Positions 12,784 through 23,268 of a stretch of DNA of 64,000 nucleotides are shown in pieces. Location of the stretch: NCBI RefSeq assembly GCF_031755915.1, contig NC_083384.1:27322001-27386000 (forward strand), read 5' to 3'. Position 1 is the first letter of the stretch. The number at the start of each line of letters is the position of its first letter. Under the pieces are notes generated by a model. The model saw only the letters and a list, made by a program, of their open reading frames with translations, was not told where the DNA came from and did no database searches. Both the position numbers and the translations under genes were made by a program. Source of the DNA: Ziziphus jujuba (lineage: Eukaryota > Streptophyta > Magnoliopsida > Rosales > Rhamnaceae).

Positions 12784-14059
12784 AAAACAAAAATCAATTA
12801 ATTATTATTTTTTATCTCAACAAACTAATTATAAGTAATTTCCAAAAGGAAAAACACAAAAATGTCATTTTAGGATTTCTGGATACACCATAAAAATTAC
12901 TGTACACACCCAAAAAAAACTGTTTAGTGTCACTATTCACCAATATTGTTCACCGCCATGTGTCACTGTGCTGATATGGCATGTTGCCACAGTCACAAAA
13001 GCTCACATGGCACACGCACATCATCGCATAGCAGACATGGCACCGCCATGTGGACCCATTGTTGTCCGACACACGTCACCGCCAGAGACTGCCACATTTC
13101 ACCTGTATCAGGTCGACACGTGGGTTATCCAGAAGGCTACACGTGGTGGACACTAAGGCGAACACGTGTCACCTGTGACAGGTCGACACATGGCCTCGCG
13201 ACTATGCGACATGTGGCCCACGTTGCACCATGTCGCCTTGCCACTATATGACACTTGTCAGTGTTTCACCTCACCACATGGTGCTCTATTATCGCGACAC
13301 ATGGTGAGCCCATTTCCATTCTAGCCGTTTCTCTTGGGCTTGGGTTTGAATCGGGTCTGGATTTTGGGCTAAACAGTAGTTTGTTCTAACCACAAGCTGA
13401 GCTTTGAAACTGAGTCAGGTCCAATAAAATTTTAAAATCAAGCCCATTTCTCCCAGAACCAGCCCATACCCGTTTTTCAACCCAATAACTCGTTTCTGAC
13501 CCTTCTTCAACCTATAGCCATGTTTTCTTGACCCGTTTTTCTGGTAAACGGGTTTTTCTGATACGGTTCAAATTTCCACCCAAATTCCACTATTCCGGCA
13601 ACCAAAAAATGCCAGAAATACACCAAAAAGTTTAGAAATTCATGGACAATTCAGTTTTTGAAAAAAAATTTATTTAAAACAAAATATAATAATTGCCCAA
13701 AAATTTTTAAACCTCATAGGTTTGATGAATTTTTTTTTTTTAATTAACCGAAACAAACAAAACTTAAAATTAAACATATACAAGAAATAGAAACATGGCA
13801 TGTATTGGAATTGGGTAAAACAATTTTGACTAAAAAATATATATATGTATATAATACACATGCTCAAACACAAAACAGTACGCGGTATGAAGCATTTTTT
13901 TTTTTCCTTCATTCAACAAGAAACACACAGTAAACATATAAATTTCCAAAATATGAAATATATACATCTATATATGACAACCAATGAACATAAAAAAGAT
14001 AAAACAAATCTCCACATATATATACATATATAATAAATTGTAAAACGTCTTAAAAAAAA
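12784..14059 (-). other. Copia 5' leader, including a GC-rich CACATGG-rich block
   Basis: Sequence between the 5' LTR and gag. From 12950 to 13310 base composition jumps in GC, and the string CACATGG or its complement recurs many times, with GGTCGACAC(A/G) twice (about 13111 and 13181). The rest is AT-rich. Directly after the LTR the minus strand reads TTTTTTTTAAGACG; the usual initiator-tRNA-Met complement TGGTATCAGAGC is not found. Confidence 0.7.
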
Positions 14060-14660
14060 TGTTGGAAAAATATATGCATATATATATGTAAATACATTGG
14101 AAAAATTTAATACAAAATAAATTAAATTACATAAATATTCAGAAAATTTAGAACCTGTATTTTCTTAAATTGATCTTTCTTCTGGAAGTCTGATCGAGAC
14201 CTGTGTGATACCACAGTGTCCTTAAGACGTTTTACGCCCACCGATGTAGGAGTTTTGTGACGAACGTCTCCCAGGATACAATGACAACAAAAGCTTTCAG
14301 ATCTAGCACCTCCGAAGCTTTGTTTTTTCGAACTATCAATGTATCTTCACTTTACCATAGTCTCTAATTTTTATTTTATTTTTTTCTCTCCGGCTTTTTC
14401 ACATAAAAATTTTTCAAAGCTTTTTCTCTGTATTTTTTCTGAAAGAAAAACTGAAAAGAATGTTGAAAAACGTGTGCCCTCCAAACTCTCAACAAAGAGT
14501 TATGTCTCCCATAAAACCCCCAACCCATTTTTCAAAATATTATTTTATTATTTGTTAAAATAAACATTATTTTTTCTAGAAAACGTAGGGTAGAAAAACA
14601 CAAAATTAAAGGCCCAAAGCCTATTTACAAATCATTCAAACTTAGCCCCAAAATCCAACA
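14060..14660 (-). repeat. Copia 5' LTR
   Basis: 601 bp, TGTTGG...CCAACA, direct repeat of 7695-8289. On the minus strand this is the LTR that would hold the element's promoter. Confidence 0.95.
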
Positions 14661-14665
14661 ATTTC
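14661..14665. repeat. Copia target-site duplication, right
   Basis: ATTTC directly follows the right LTR and equals 7690-7694. Confidence 0.9.
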
Positions 14666-15480
14666 TTCATGTTATATTGGAAGAATTTATGATGAATATG
14701 TTCAACAAATACTTTTCAAATATTATTTGATTTCCTTATATTATTTATATCAGGACCTTCTGATTGATAGCAAAATGTTCAAGTGTCTTTAGTGCTAAAC
14801 ACAAAACACAGCAAATTACTCAAGATCAAGCTAATAAATTATCAAATCAGCACCCTCCACCACAGAATATCCAAGATTTTCGTTTCTGATTCAGATAAAG
14901 CTGCACAATTTGATTTCCCAAATAGTAATTTTTGCAACTTCAAACTTCAGCAATAGTAGAAAAATCCCAAAAATCATCCAAAGATATTATCAAACCCACA
15001 ATTAAAGGGTCACTGAAACTATCAGCACAGAGGGGAAAAAAAAAAAGGAAAATGAATGACCCATATGGGGCCCCAAAAAAAAAAAAAAAAAAGAGGGAGA
15101 GAATGGAAAAGAAAAACCACATAGGATGACTTAAAGAAAATCCCCAGAAAAAAAGTTGCTAAGAAAAGCAGATCATTATTTCTAAATTACTTTGGTTGAA
15201 ATTTATTGTAGATATAGACATAAATATTATATTTGAGAGGAGGTTTAAGTCTATTGTTATACAAAGAATGTTCAAAATGGAAAACTGAGCTGCTTTATCA
15301 GAACATTGTTGGTTGCGAGAACAAAAAAAAAAAAAAAAATGGTTATAGGCATCCAAAGCACCGATAGGTTGGTATTTAGTCAAACTCAGTTTTGTAGCAG
15401 CCTGAGCTTGTTGTGCATGAGTTAAAAGTTACAAAAAAGAGCTGCTAAGAATGGAAATTGAACTTTCTGCTAAACTAGGT
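14666..15480. repeat. Segmental duplication copy B, right part
   Basis: Matches 60-539 and then 3392-3690 without the 2.85 kb insertion of copy A. It has its own poly-A expansions (near 15037, 15066 and 15325). Short lysine-rich ORFs here arise from poly-A and are not genes. Confidence 0.75.
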
Positions 15481-16050
15481 TAATGACTCAACGAACAAAG
15501 AAAGTTAAATTAATTGAAACTTGATATGAAAATACTGATTTCAGCTAGTTTTTGTGGATCCTATTCCACGTAAATCTTTAGGTTATTAGGAGTCCTGTCA
15601 GATACCAAGGATTTTCCACATATTAAAGCCAGGATTAGCTTCTTGCGACAAAACAATATTCTGACTCTACTCCATGATGTTCTTTGACCTATTTTCTGTG
15701 CTCACAATCAATTTTTTTTAACATCGTATGGATGACTTTAAGTTAAAATTCGACAGTACATAAGAGATGATAGATTTTTTGAGCTGGTTTTAGTTTCTTA
15801 AATAAAGATATCAATAGTGTTCCTTCTATCTGGTTTTTCCACTAGGCAGGCTACTCTATACTACTCATAATTTCATCCCATTCACCCAGATGTCTAACAC
15901 TGCTAAATTACTGCTAACCATGAAGAATATAATGAAATTATTCCAGTAATTGTTTTTTCATCATGTTGTATGATGAGAGTTTGTAATCAGAGCTACTCTT
16001 TAGAACTATAATTTTTGACAAAATATTACCGATGATCAGTTTTTCTTATA
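15481..16050. other. Non-coding spacer
   Basis: AT-rich, intron-like sequence with no recognisable coding exon or repeat. Confidence 0.5.
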
Positions 16051-16826
16051 GTACCAGATGCAGGTAGTGGTAAACATTTTCAGTCGCATACTAATATTCT
16101 CATGGACCAGAAGTCTCAAGCTTTCCATATGTTCATAACTGCATTTCTTCAGGTATTTTTCATCTTTTATCTTTTGATTAGAGTGTTATCTATGTCATAC
16201 CTTTCATTCAGTAACTGACCGGTCGATTGGGTTTACTTGCCATGGGGATTTCCTGGAAAATATTAGGCGCTTTGAACTTTCTGCTAGTTACTGAAAACTT
16301 TTGGGGCCCTTCTAGTAGATGACATTTTATGCTTTGTGTTATTTAAATCTCCATTCAATATTTCATTAGAACACCCTGATGAACTTTGAGGCACATTCAT
16401 GTGGATCCTTTGAAAGATATATGTTTGTTTCAAAATATATGCATATCTTTAAGGATACACATAAGTATGTAGCAAATTTCACCAGGATGTCTTAACAAGA
16501 GAATTGTCATCTAAACCTCTCCATTGAACGTTGTGTTTCTTTAGCAACAGAAGTATCTGTTTTGCACTCAATGAAATGGTAAAGTATGACATTTTTTGAA
16601 TGTGGCTTATTGATAGCTGTGGCATGTTATATGGAGAACTTAGCAGATTTGCAATGAGGATTCTAGGATAAGAACAAAGTCCAAGAAGGTTCAACCACCG
16701 GGTCCTGATAGACTTCCACTCCCTGGTCCCCAGAACCGCAACTATATTGAGAGATCCAAGGCTGCTTCTGGTGGTTCTTGGGATAATGTTTGGGAAAATG
16801 AGAAAATGACGCTAACAAGTAAATAA
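16051..16826 (+). pseudogene. Two exon-like segments of an unidentified gene
   Basis: At 16051-16151 an open stretch sits between a pyrimidine-rich acceptor (TTTTTCTTATAG) and a donor CAG|GTATTT, and reads PDAGSGKHFQSHTNILMDQ. A second one, from about 16640 to the TAA at 16824-16826, reads TKSKKVQPPGPDRLPLPGPQ, then NRNYIERSKAASGG and WDNVWENEKMTLTSK. Pro-rich, basic and ending in a stop, this looks like a true C-terminal exon. I do not recognise the family. No upstream exons are visible before copy B of the duplication, so this is more likely the tail of a broken gene than a working one, but an intact gene with unseen exons cannot be excluded. Confidence 0.4.
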
Positions 16827-16970
16827 TTCAATAACAAAAATGTAAAAATAATAATGTTAGTAGCTATCTATTTGGTAAATTGGTAAATTGTATGTTACAT
16901 TGTGTTCTGTAGTTTGAAAGAACAAATGTATGTGTTGTTTCATATTATATATTCATTACTTCCCTCCTAT

Positions 16971-17238
16971 TAGAGGTGGGTGCAAACCGTTCCATAACTT
17001 TAAAAAAAAATTATTATAATTAATTATAATTTTAATATATTTTTTATGTTTTTAAATTATTTAATAAATAAATAATACTAATTAATTTTTAAAAAATTAT
17101 AAAAAAATAAAAAAAGTTAAAAGAAAAAATAATATTACAAACTGAACCGAATTTCAGTTTGATTTTTACCATTGATTCGCTTTGGTTTGCTTAAAAACAA
17201 CTACAAAAACCAATCGAACCAAGCCTCCACTACCCCTA
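16971..17238. mobile_element. Small hAT-like non-autonomous element (MITE)
   Basis: A 268-bp AT-rich block starting TAGAGGTGGGTGCAAACCG and ending ACTACCCCTA, whose complement starts TAGGGGT. CGGTT/AACCG-type subterminal motifs lie inside both ends, as in plant hAT miniature elements. The 8 bp outside (CCTCCTAT and TCTTGTAT) agree at five positions, which could be an old target duplication. Confidence 0.5.
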
Positions 17239-17351
17239 TCTTGTATGACAGCCACAAAAAAATGCATCCTCAAGTATTGGACACTAATGCTTGAGGCGCC
17301 CAAGTTTAATTTAAAGAACGTAAAAATCAACAAATGAGGAGCCCCAAGAGA

Positions 17352-20300
17352 TTACAAGTCCATCAACTTCTTCAACCTTTCTATTCCACTGCAGAGTAGA
17401 ATAGTTAAACAGTTACTCATCATGATTATATTAAAAAAATAAAAAATTAAAAAAATCAGGATTCAAACAAGAACAAGTTGAAGCATGCATACCTGTCAGG
17501 AAGAAAAGGCATTAGCTCCTTGATTAATCGAATGGTTACCAAGCCATCATTTTCCTTGTGTCTAGTTTGCTCGTCTCTTGCAACTAAACAGAAATATGCA
17601 GAAAAATATCATTAAGTAATATTATTATTATTATTATTATTTAGCTTTCTGAGTCAAAATGATGCACCAAGATAAAGACATAACCCAAAAAGTTTGAATA
17701 ACATAAAATAAAAATAATTTGGTTTGTTTTAGCATTTGTAGAATTCTTTTATGTCCACAGTAATAAACAGCAGAGCCACAACTCAATTTCAGATTCATAA
17801 AACAGGTTTTCCAGATTGGATATGTGTCTCCCATGCAAATAAGATTGCATATATTGAAACTCAATCCCAAATTATATTAACCGAACTATCATCCAGTCTA
17901 CTACATTCCAGCAAACATACCAGATAGTCATAACAAGCCAAGAAAAAAGTTAAATTGAAGGGCACCGATAAAGAGAAAGAAAACTAAGAAAATAAATAAT
18001 ATATCTTTTAATCTGTGAGCGTAACTACTCAAAATCGTAATTAGCAAAAATAGTTGGGAAAAAAAAAATCAATTTTGATCGGCAAATTATTTATATGGCA
18101 TAAATAGAAAAAAGTAGGAGTGAAAAAAAAAGAAAAAAGATAGTTTCGTTTGGATACCTTGAGAATCTTCTTCGTCTGGAAATTTATGTCTCACATAAAA
18201 ATTTTCGGTCCAGTCTAAATCCAAGCCTTGTGTCCATGCAAACTTCTCCAACATATGACCAATGAGATTATAAGCAATCATGCTTGTCTCGTCACAAACA
18301 TCTTGTATTGCAAGGTACTGGTTTGAATTTGAGGTTTTATTGCCATTAAAACCCTTTGGCTCCATAAAGGACAGCTTAAAAGGAAATAAATGTGTTGCAT
18401 CTGTTGGATCCAATTGATCGATGGATCTGGGTAAAAAATTATCATTTACTTCTTTTTTAGTATCACGGACATTCAAAGAATCTACTTCACTGGATAAGTT
18501 AGGTTTGAGCCCCTCGACATGTGAGTCATCCACGGTCACAGCAGTATCACATGGTACATAATCCCCAGTACTTTCAACTTGATCATTTGAATCCAATGTG
18601 TGGCTGCTATTTTGTGAGATTCTATCTTCATGTAGTCCACTACCATCATCATCATCACTATCTTGCAAATCCTCCATATATGCATCAGTGAAATCTAGAT
18701 CAAAGTTATGGTCAGACAGCAAATCCCAAAAAACCTGCTCTGTGTGGGCGCTCACACTCAATATGCATTCTACCTCTTCTTCAATTTCATCCTTCAGGAA
18801 GGAATCATCAGGTGTACGTCGAGAATCCTTGTTGATAATAGCTACAGCTTCCAATAGTGACTTTGGAATAGTAACCATATCACTGCACTCAAAAAGATAT
18901 TCAATTAACATTTTCTTTATTGATGTTCGTAAGCTCCTGCTTGATATATTGGAATTTGGATCTAATACAAGCTGTAATTTTCTCAGCTCTGGTGTCCCAA
19001 CCTTTGTGCTAACCAACCAAATAGCCTTAGTTATGTCATTCTGCAATATTTTTATTTTTGGTGAGAATTCATGAAACTCCATTGTGGAGGAATTATGAAA
19101 ACCAGGTGTCAGCTTCACTGATAAATCTGCTACTGCCATAGCTTTGGCTAATGGATCCTGTAGTTTATCCCCTATACCAAGTTCTGCAAGCATTTTCTCA
19201 CCAGTTTTCCTAACTTGTTTAATTAGGGGTTCTCGATTCCATCCACTTTTGTGGGGCTGTAACTGAGGTGTAATTTGTTGCCGCCCTCTTAGCTTCCTAT
19301 GCATTGGCATCAAGGTTTGGAATGGCAAGTCCTCTAGTCCATCCAATACTTGTCTAGTGGCAGCATGATGAGTTGGGTATCTGGAAGTCAAAAATGGCAC
19401 ACAATTATTTCGGAAACTTTGTGGGTCAGAAAGAAGTTGAAGTATCTTTGAAGAAATTTCTGATTGATAATGTTTATGATTTTGGCTTCCAAGAATCACC
19501 CAAAGCGATTCTCTAATAACCTTTTTCATCTTCCAACGAGTTTTTTGGAACCTGACCTGGCCTTCCGTTAGTACTGTAGCAAGAAGGTAAAGCCCCTTAT
19601 TGGTCAAATCATCAAGGCATGACAAAATGACTCTTGATGTACGGGGCATATCAGACAATCCCAAGTTATCTTGAACAACAGGATAACTTCTTCCAGCATG
19701 ACCAAAGGCTTCCAAAACATATGATTTTACAGTCTCATAGAATATCTGGAAACAAAAAGACACCAAGATTATCATAAAGAAGCTAGCAAAGAAAAAAGAA
19801 ATAATAATTGCAAATACAATAGAAAGGTTAATCTTTTACGCCATAGCACTAGAGCTTCACAAAATAGTACAACAAATATCACATATTGTGTTTAAATCAA
19901 AGAACCAAAGTACATACAAAAAGTAAAAAGAACTTACATCGTCTTCCCTAAGAAAAGATTCAGGCAGTGACCTGAGGCGGCAACAAGGAAAACAACTATT
20001 AGAGTAATGTAGATGGCTATGGAAAATATTAATGAAATTATCTCTACATACCCATTTTGTAAAAATTTGTGTGTTTCAAACTTCTTCCTTCCATGTTTAG
20101 ATGTAGGAAGCCCCAACAACCACCTGCAAAGGCATGTCTTGTAAGTCTGTATCTCAAATTGAAAAGATTCATAACAATTACATAAAATATTTGTACAATG
20201 GTGCTCAGGTGAGGATATCAATTGAGGATAAGCAGGGCTCAATTATTTAAAGTCATTGGATTACATATATTCGATATAACATGAAATCCAACAGTTCTAG

Positions 20301-20706
20301 ATGATTAAGCCCACTATCCTCAACTTTTTCCAACGTGCATAATAACAAGGAAGCTATTTTGCCATTGAATCTCATACTTTAATCTGAATTTAACAAGTTG
20401 TAAAATTTTTTTCCAATTTATTAATCTAAGCTGGTTTTAAACATTAAACTTTGCTAGAATATCTTCAATTTAAGCTTGATTAAAAGCCTTTTTTTTTTTT
20501 TAACGTAAAAGTTCTTTGGATTAGTTTGACATGAATTGCTGAGATTACTTAAAAAAAAAATAAATAAATAAATAATAATAATAATAATGGAAAAAAAGGA
20601 AAAAAGAAGAGACAGACCTCCGTTTGAGTTGAATGTCCTTCTCATGGTGCTTAATTTGGGACAAAAGCGCATCGCAATCTGTTTGGTAAAACTTCGTGTT
20701 TTCCAT
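17352..20706 (-). CDS. Conserved-looking protein of unknown function, 636 aa, six exons
   Basis: Exons: 20706-20618, 20123-20052, 19971-19938, 19745-18158, 17583-17493, 17388-17352. All introns are GT-AG and the phases join cleanly to give 636 residues. It starts MENTKFYQTDCDALLSQIKH and ends PDSGIERLKKLMDL. The N-terminal 65 residues contain a basic patch (LKRRWLLG... SKHGRKKF), possibly a nuclear signal. Exon 4 (residues 66-595) has a helical, Lys/Leu-rich first half with SYVLEAFGHAGRSYPVV and FLTSRYPTHHAATRQVLDGL. An acidic run (DLQDSDDDDGSG) follows near residue 425, then a Ser/Asp-rich low-complexity part, and then a conserved-looking tail (MIAYNLIGHMLEKFAWTQGL). No signal peptide, membrane segment or catalytic motif is seen. 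I do not recognise the family. The length, clean splicing and single long frame argue for a real gene; a nuclear scaffold or chromatin role is only a guess. Confidence 0.85.
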
Positions 20707-21261
20707 AATTCCTACTTTACAAAGTGTGAAATAAGTAGGGTTTAGGGTTTTAGAAACTGAATTCGTCTTCGTCTTTCATGGTTAGTACGAATGGTCACTG
20801 CCTTGTTTGCCTTAGAGGTAGATAGAGACACAGCTCAAACCCCTCTGAACTGGTTAAGAAAACAAAAAAAATTATTCAACCAAAAACACCCTAAATAATC
20901 TTCATACATATAATAGAAAAATTAAAAATTGACTAAAATAAAATAATAAAAGAGAAGGGAAAAAAAAAAAAGTATTTTTAATCGAAACCTAAAACCCCTA
21001 AATAGGGAACAATATGAAGTCAAAAAAATTGATCAGAAATCGATGATGAAGATGAAAATATAAAAGAAATTGGATACCGGAAATTGGTACAAAGAAAGAA
21101 CCTGAAGATTGGGGCCTCGAATCCACTCCACAGTAAGAGTGCTTGAAACAGAGTTCACCAGAAGCTGCATTATTTATTTTATTTTAATTTTTCAACATTT
21201 TCAGTGCTCAGTGCTCTTTCTTTTCTAGGGAATTCAAAATTGTGTGGCTCACCAGTTTGCG
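20707..21261. other. 5' flank of the 636-aa gene
   Basis: Likely promoter and 5' UTR of the gene starting at 20706. A short run of GGGTTTAGGGTTT lies at about 20738, a telobox-like motif (AAACCCTA family) common in plant housekeeping promoters. No clear TATA box. The rest is AT-rich. Confidence 0.4.
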
Positions 21262-21548
21262 TTTGGCTTGAAGAGACTCATCGCTCGAGTGGCTCAAATA
21301 TATCTCTTTTGGTTTAATACAATTACAAATCCTTCTTTTGTCAACATAATAATAATAATAATAATAAATAAAATTAGAGTTTTTTTTTACATCTATGCCC
21401 CTGTACTTTAACACCGATTTACAATTTGCCCCTAAAACTCTATATTTATCACCTATCCCAAAAATTATTAAAAACTTTGCACAGTCCTATTGCTGAAAGC
21501 ATAGACGCAAAATTTCTACCAAAGTTTTAGAAAGCATATTTTTGTTGA
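21262..21548 (+). repeat. Dispersed repeat, copy 1
   Basis: About 285 bp matching 28022-28280 in the same direction. Shared landmarks: GCTCGAGTGGCTCAAATATA, TTAACACCGATTTACAATTT, AACTTTGCACAGTCCTATTG. The two copies flank the hAT region. Probably a fragment of a transposable element. Confidence 0.75.
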
Positions 21549-22581
21549 CTTTCAGGGGATGAGTTCTTCACTAGTGATCTTCACTCACCATAGGCTCCAT
21601 TGCAGTCTCCAGTAAGGAAGGCATTATCAGTTTTCAGCGGGAAGAGGAATCCCAATGACAATCATTTCTCTCCTTCCAAGCATAAATAGTGGTTTTGGTT
21701 GAATTGTATTTTGCTTCTTGATTTTTCCTTGTTGGTTTTGATATTACGAATTATGAGCTTTGTATTTGTCGAGTGAGACCTGAGCATCTACTGCTGGTAG
21801 TACCTAAGAGTGTGTTTGATACACAGTATTGGCTAGGATTGGACGGAACTGCATCCCAATATGATGTTTGGTTTGTCATTTTAAGATCGGAACAACTTAT
21901 TCCAAACAGTAATTTTATCCCAATCGATTGGAACTCATCTGACATGTCTTTCCCTTGGGTCATTTTTGTCCCAAACTCAAACAAAGTCCTAATCTATTCT
22001 CTCACCAAGCAGATCGTTGGTTCGCAGTGGAAAACCAAAAAAGCTTGCTGGAACATGTGAAAAATCGAAAGAGCTTGCCGGACATTTGCATCTCCCAAAG
22101 AAAGAAATGCGATCGGTGAGTATGGTTTTTACCTCCATCTCTGTATCTCTGTATTTGCTTATTCTTCTTCTTCCTTCTATGTCGTGACCTTTTTTCTTAT
22201 CCTTTGTTGAAATGAAAGCTGATGTTACTTGATCTAGAAAGTATAGGGCTTCGATTTGCAACTAAATTCCAAATTTGCAAGGATCGGATATCCCTCGATT
22301 GGCTTTGATTTTGGTTTTGGGCCAGCACTATTTTGGACCATTATGACCTCATTGTCAGACTGTTCATATCATTTAGAGATTTTTTTTTAAACACCAAACT
22401 ATTGGGGAGGATTACTCTTTAAATTTGGGCCTATTTCTTTTTGTTTTGAGGCTATTTCAAGTTATCTTACAAATGTTGACAATAAACATAAACAGAAACA
22501 ACCCATATTATCTTTTCTTTTCTTTTTTCTTTTTTTTTTATTATTTTTGTTTTTTTGGCTGATATACATGCGTTAATAGCT

Positions 22582-22613
<32 letters not shown>

Positions 22614-23268
22614 GGGGCTCTACATGGAAGCCAAACTAAGCATCACCCAGCTGCAATTCATAAAGAATAACAGAGGATTAAGTGAAAATTAAAGGCTTGT
22701 CGAGAGTTGGTGGAAATTTAGCAAAAAATTTAAGGATTAAGTAATATACAAACTAACAAAAAAATATTTAAATTTAAGGATTAAGTAATATACAAACTAA
22801 CAAAAAATATTTAGCTATTACCCAAAAAAAAAAAAAAAAAAAAGGGAAACAAAACACTATAGTTAAAAAAATAAACTACAAATAGAAATCCAAGTTAAAA
22901 AAATAACTTACATGTCCAAAACAAATTAAATTATGATGCATATAGAGAACGAAGACCGATAACCTACAAGTTCAATTAAAGTAGATCTAATGATAAATCA
23001 CAAGTCCAAACTTAAAAACATAAAATTAAAAAATTAAAAAAACCACATGTTCTAAGCCAAAATAATTTAAATTTAAAACACACAGTCTTTCTTGATGTTC
23101 TTTGCCCCTCAAAGTCCAGCCTCCAAAGTGCAAAATTTTCAACTTCAACATTCCCTGCAAGCTTATAAAATATAAATTATGAACAAAAACATAAATAAAA
23201 TTAGTATAACAAATTAGTGAAGAAAACATATAAATAGATAGCTAAACATAGTTTCTTTACCTAAAAAC
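21549..23268. other. Spacer, with a Harbinger-MITE-like stretch and poly-A tracts
   Basis: Positions 21807-21960 (GTGTGTTTGATACACAGTATTGG onward, with GGATTGGACGGAACTGCATC) resemble the ends of PIF/Harbinger-type miniature elements of plants, but no matching opposite end is clear. Long A runs occur at 22583-22613 and 22825-22843. A 36-base string around TTTAAGGATTAAGTAATATACAAACTAACAAAA is duplicated at about 22728 and 22774. No gene is seen. The 3' end of the hAT element should lie here, but I could not find its terminal repeat. Confidence 0.5.

Larger units (their letters stand above)
7695..14660 (-). mobile_element. Complete but decayed Ty1/Copia LTR retrotransposon
   Basis: A 6966-bp element bounded by two LTRs (7695-8289 and 14060-14660), each starting TGTTGG and ending CCAACA. 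Flanks carry a perfect 5-bp target duplication, ATTTC. Coding order on the minus strand is gag, protease, integrase, reverse transcriptase, RNase H; integrase before RT defines Copia. A polypurine tract adjoins the left LTR, which confirms minus orientation. LTRs differ at roughly one base in fifteen over the part I compared, so the insertion is old. Several stops and frameshifts break the polyprotein, and no recognisable tRNA primer-binding site follows the 5' LTR. It split copy B of the segmental duplication. Confidence 0.95.

Noticed and set aside
12946..13251. 101-aa His/Thr-rich frame in the Copia leader
   Set aside because: It arises from repeated CACATGG-type sequence inside the retrotransposon; composition is biased and no domain is seen.
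13670..14033. Overlapping short frames on both strands before the right LTR
   Set aside because: AT-rich leader of the Copia element; low complexity and no protein family.
18598..19074. 158-aa Ser-rich plus-strand frame
   Set aside because: It is the antisense of exon 4 of the 636-aa gene and has no family resemblance.
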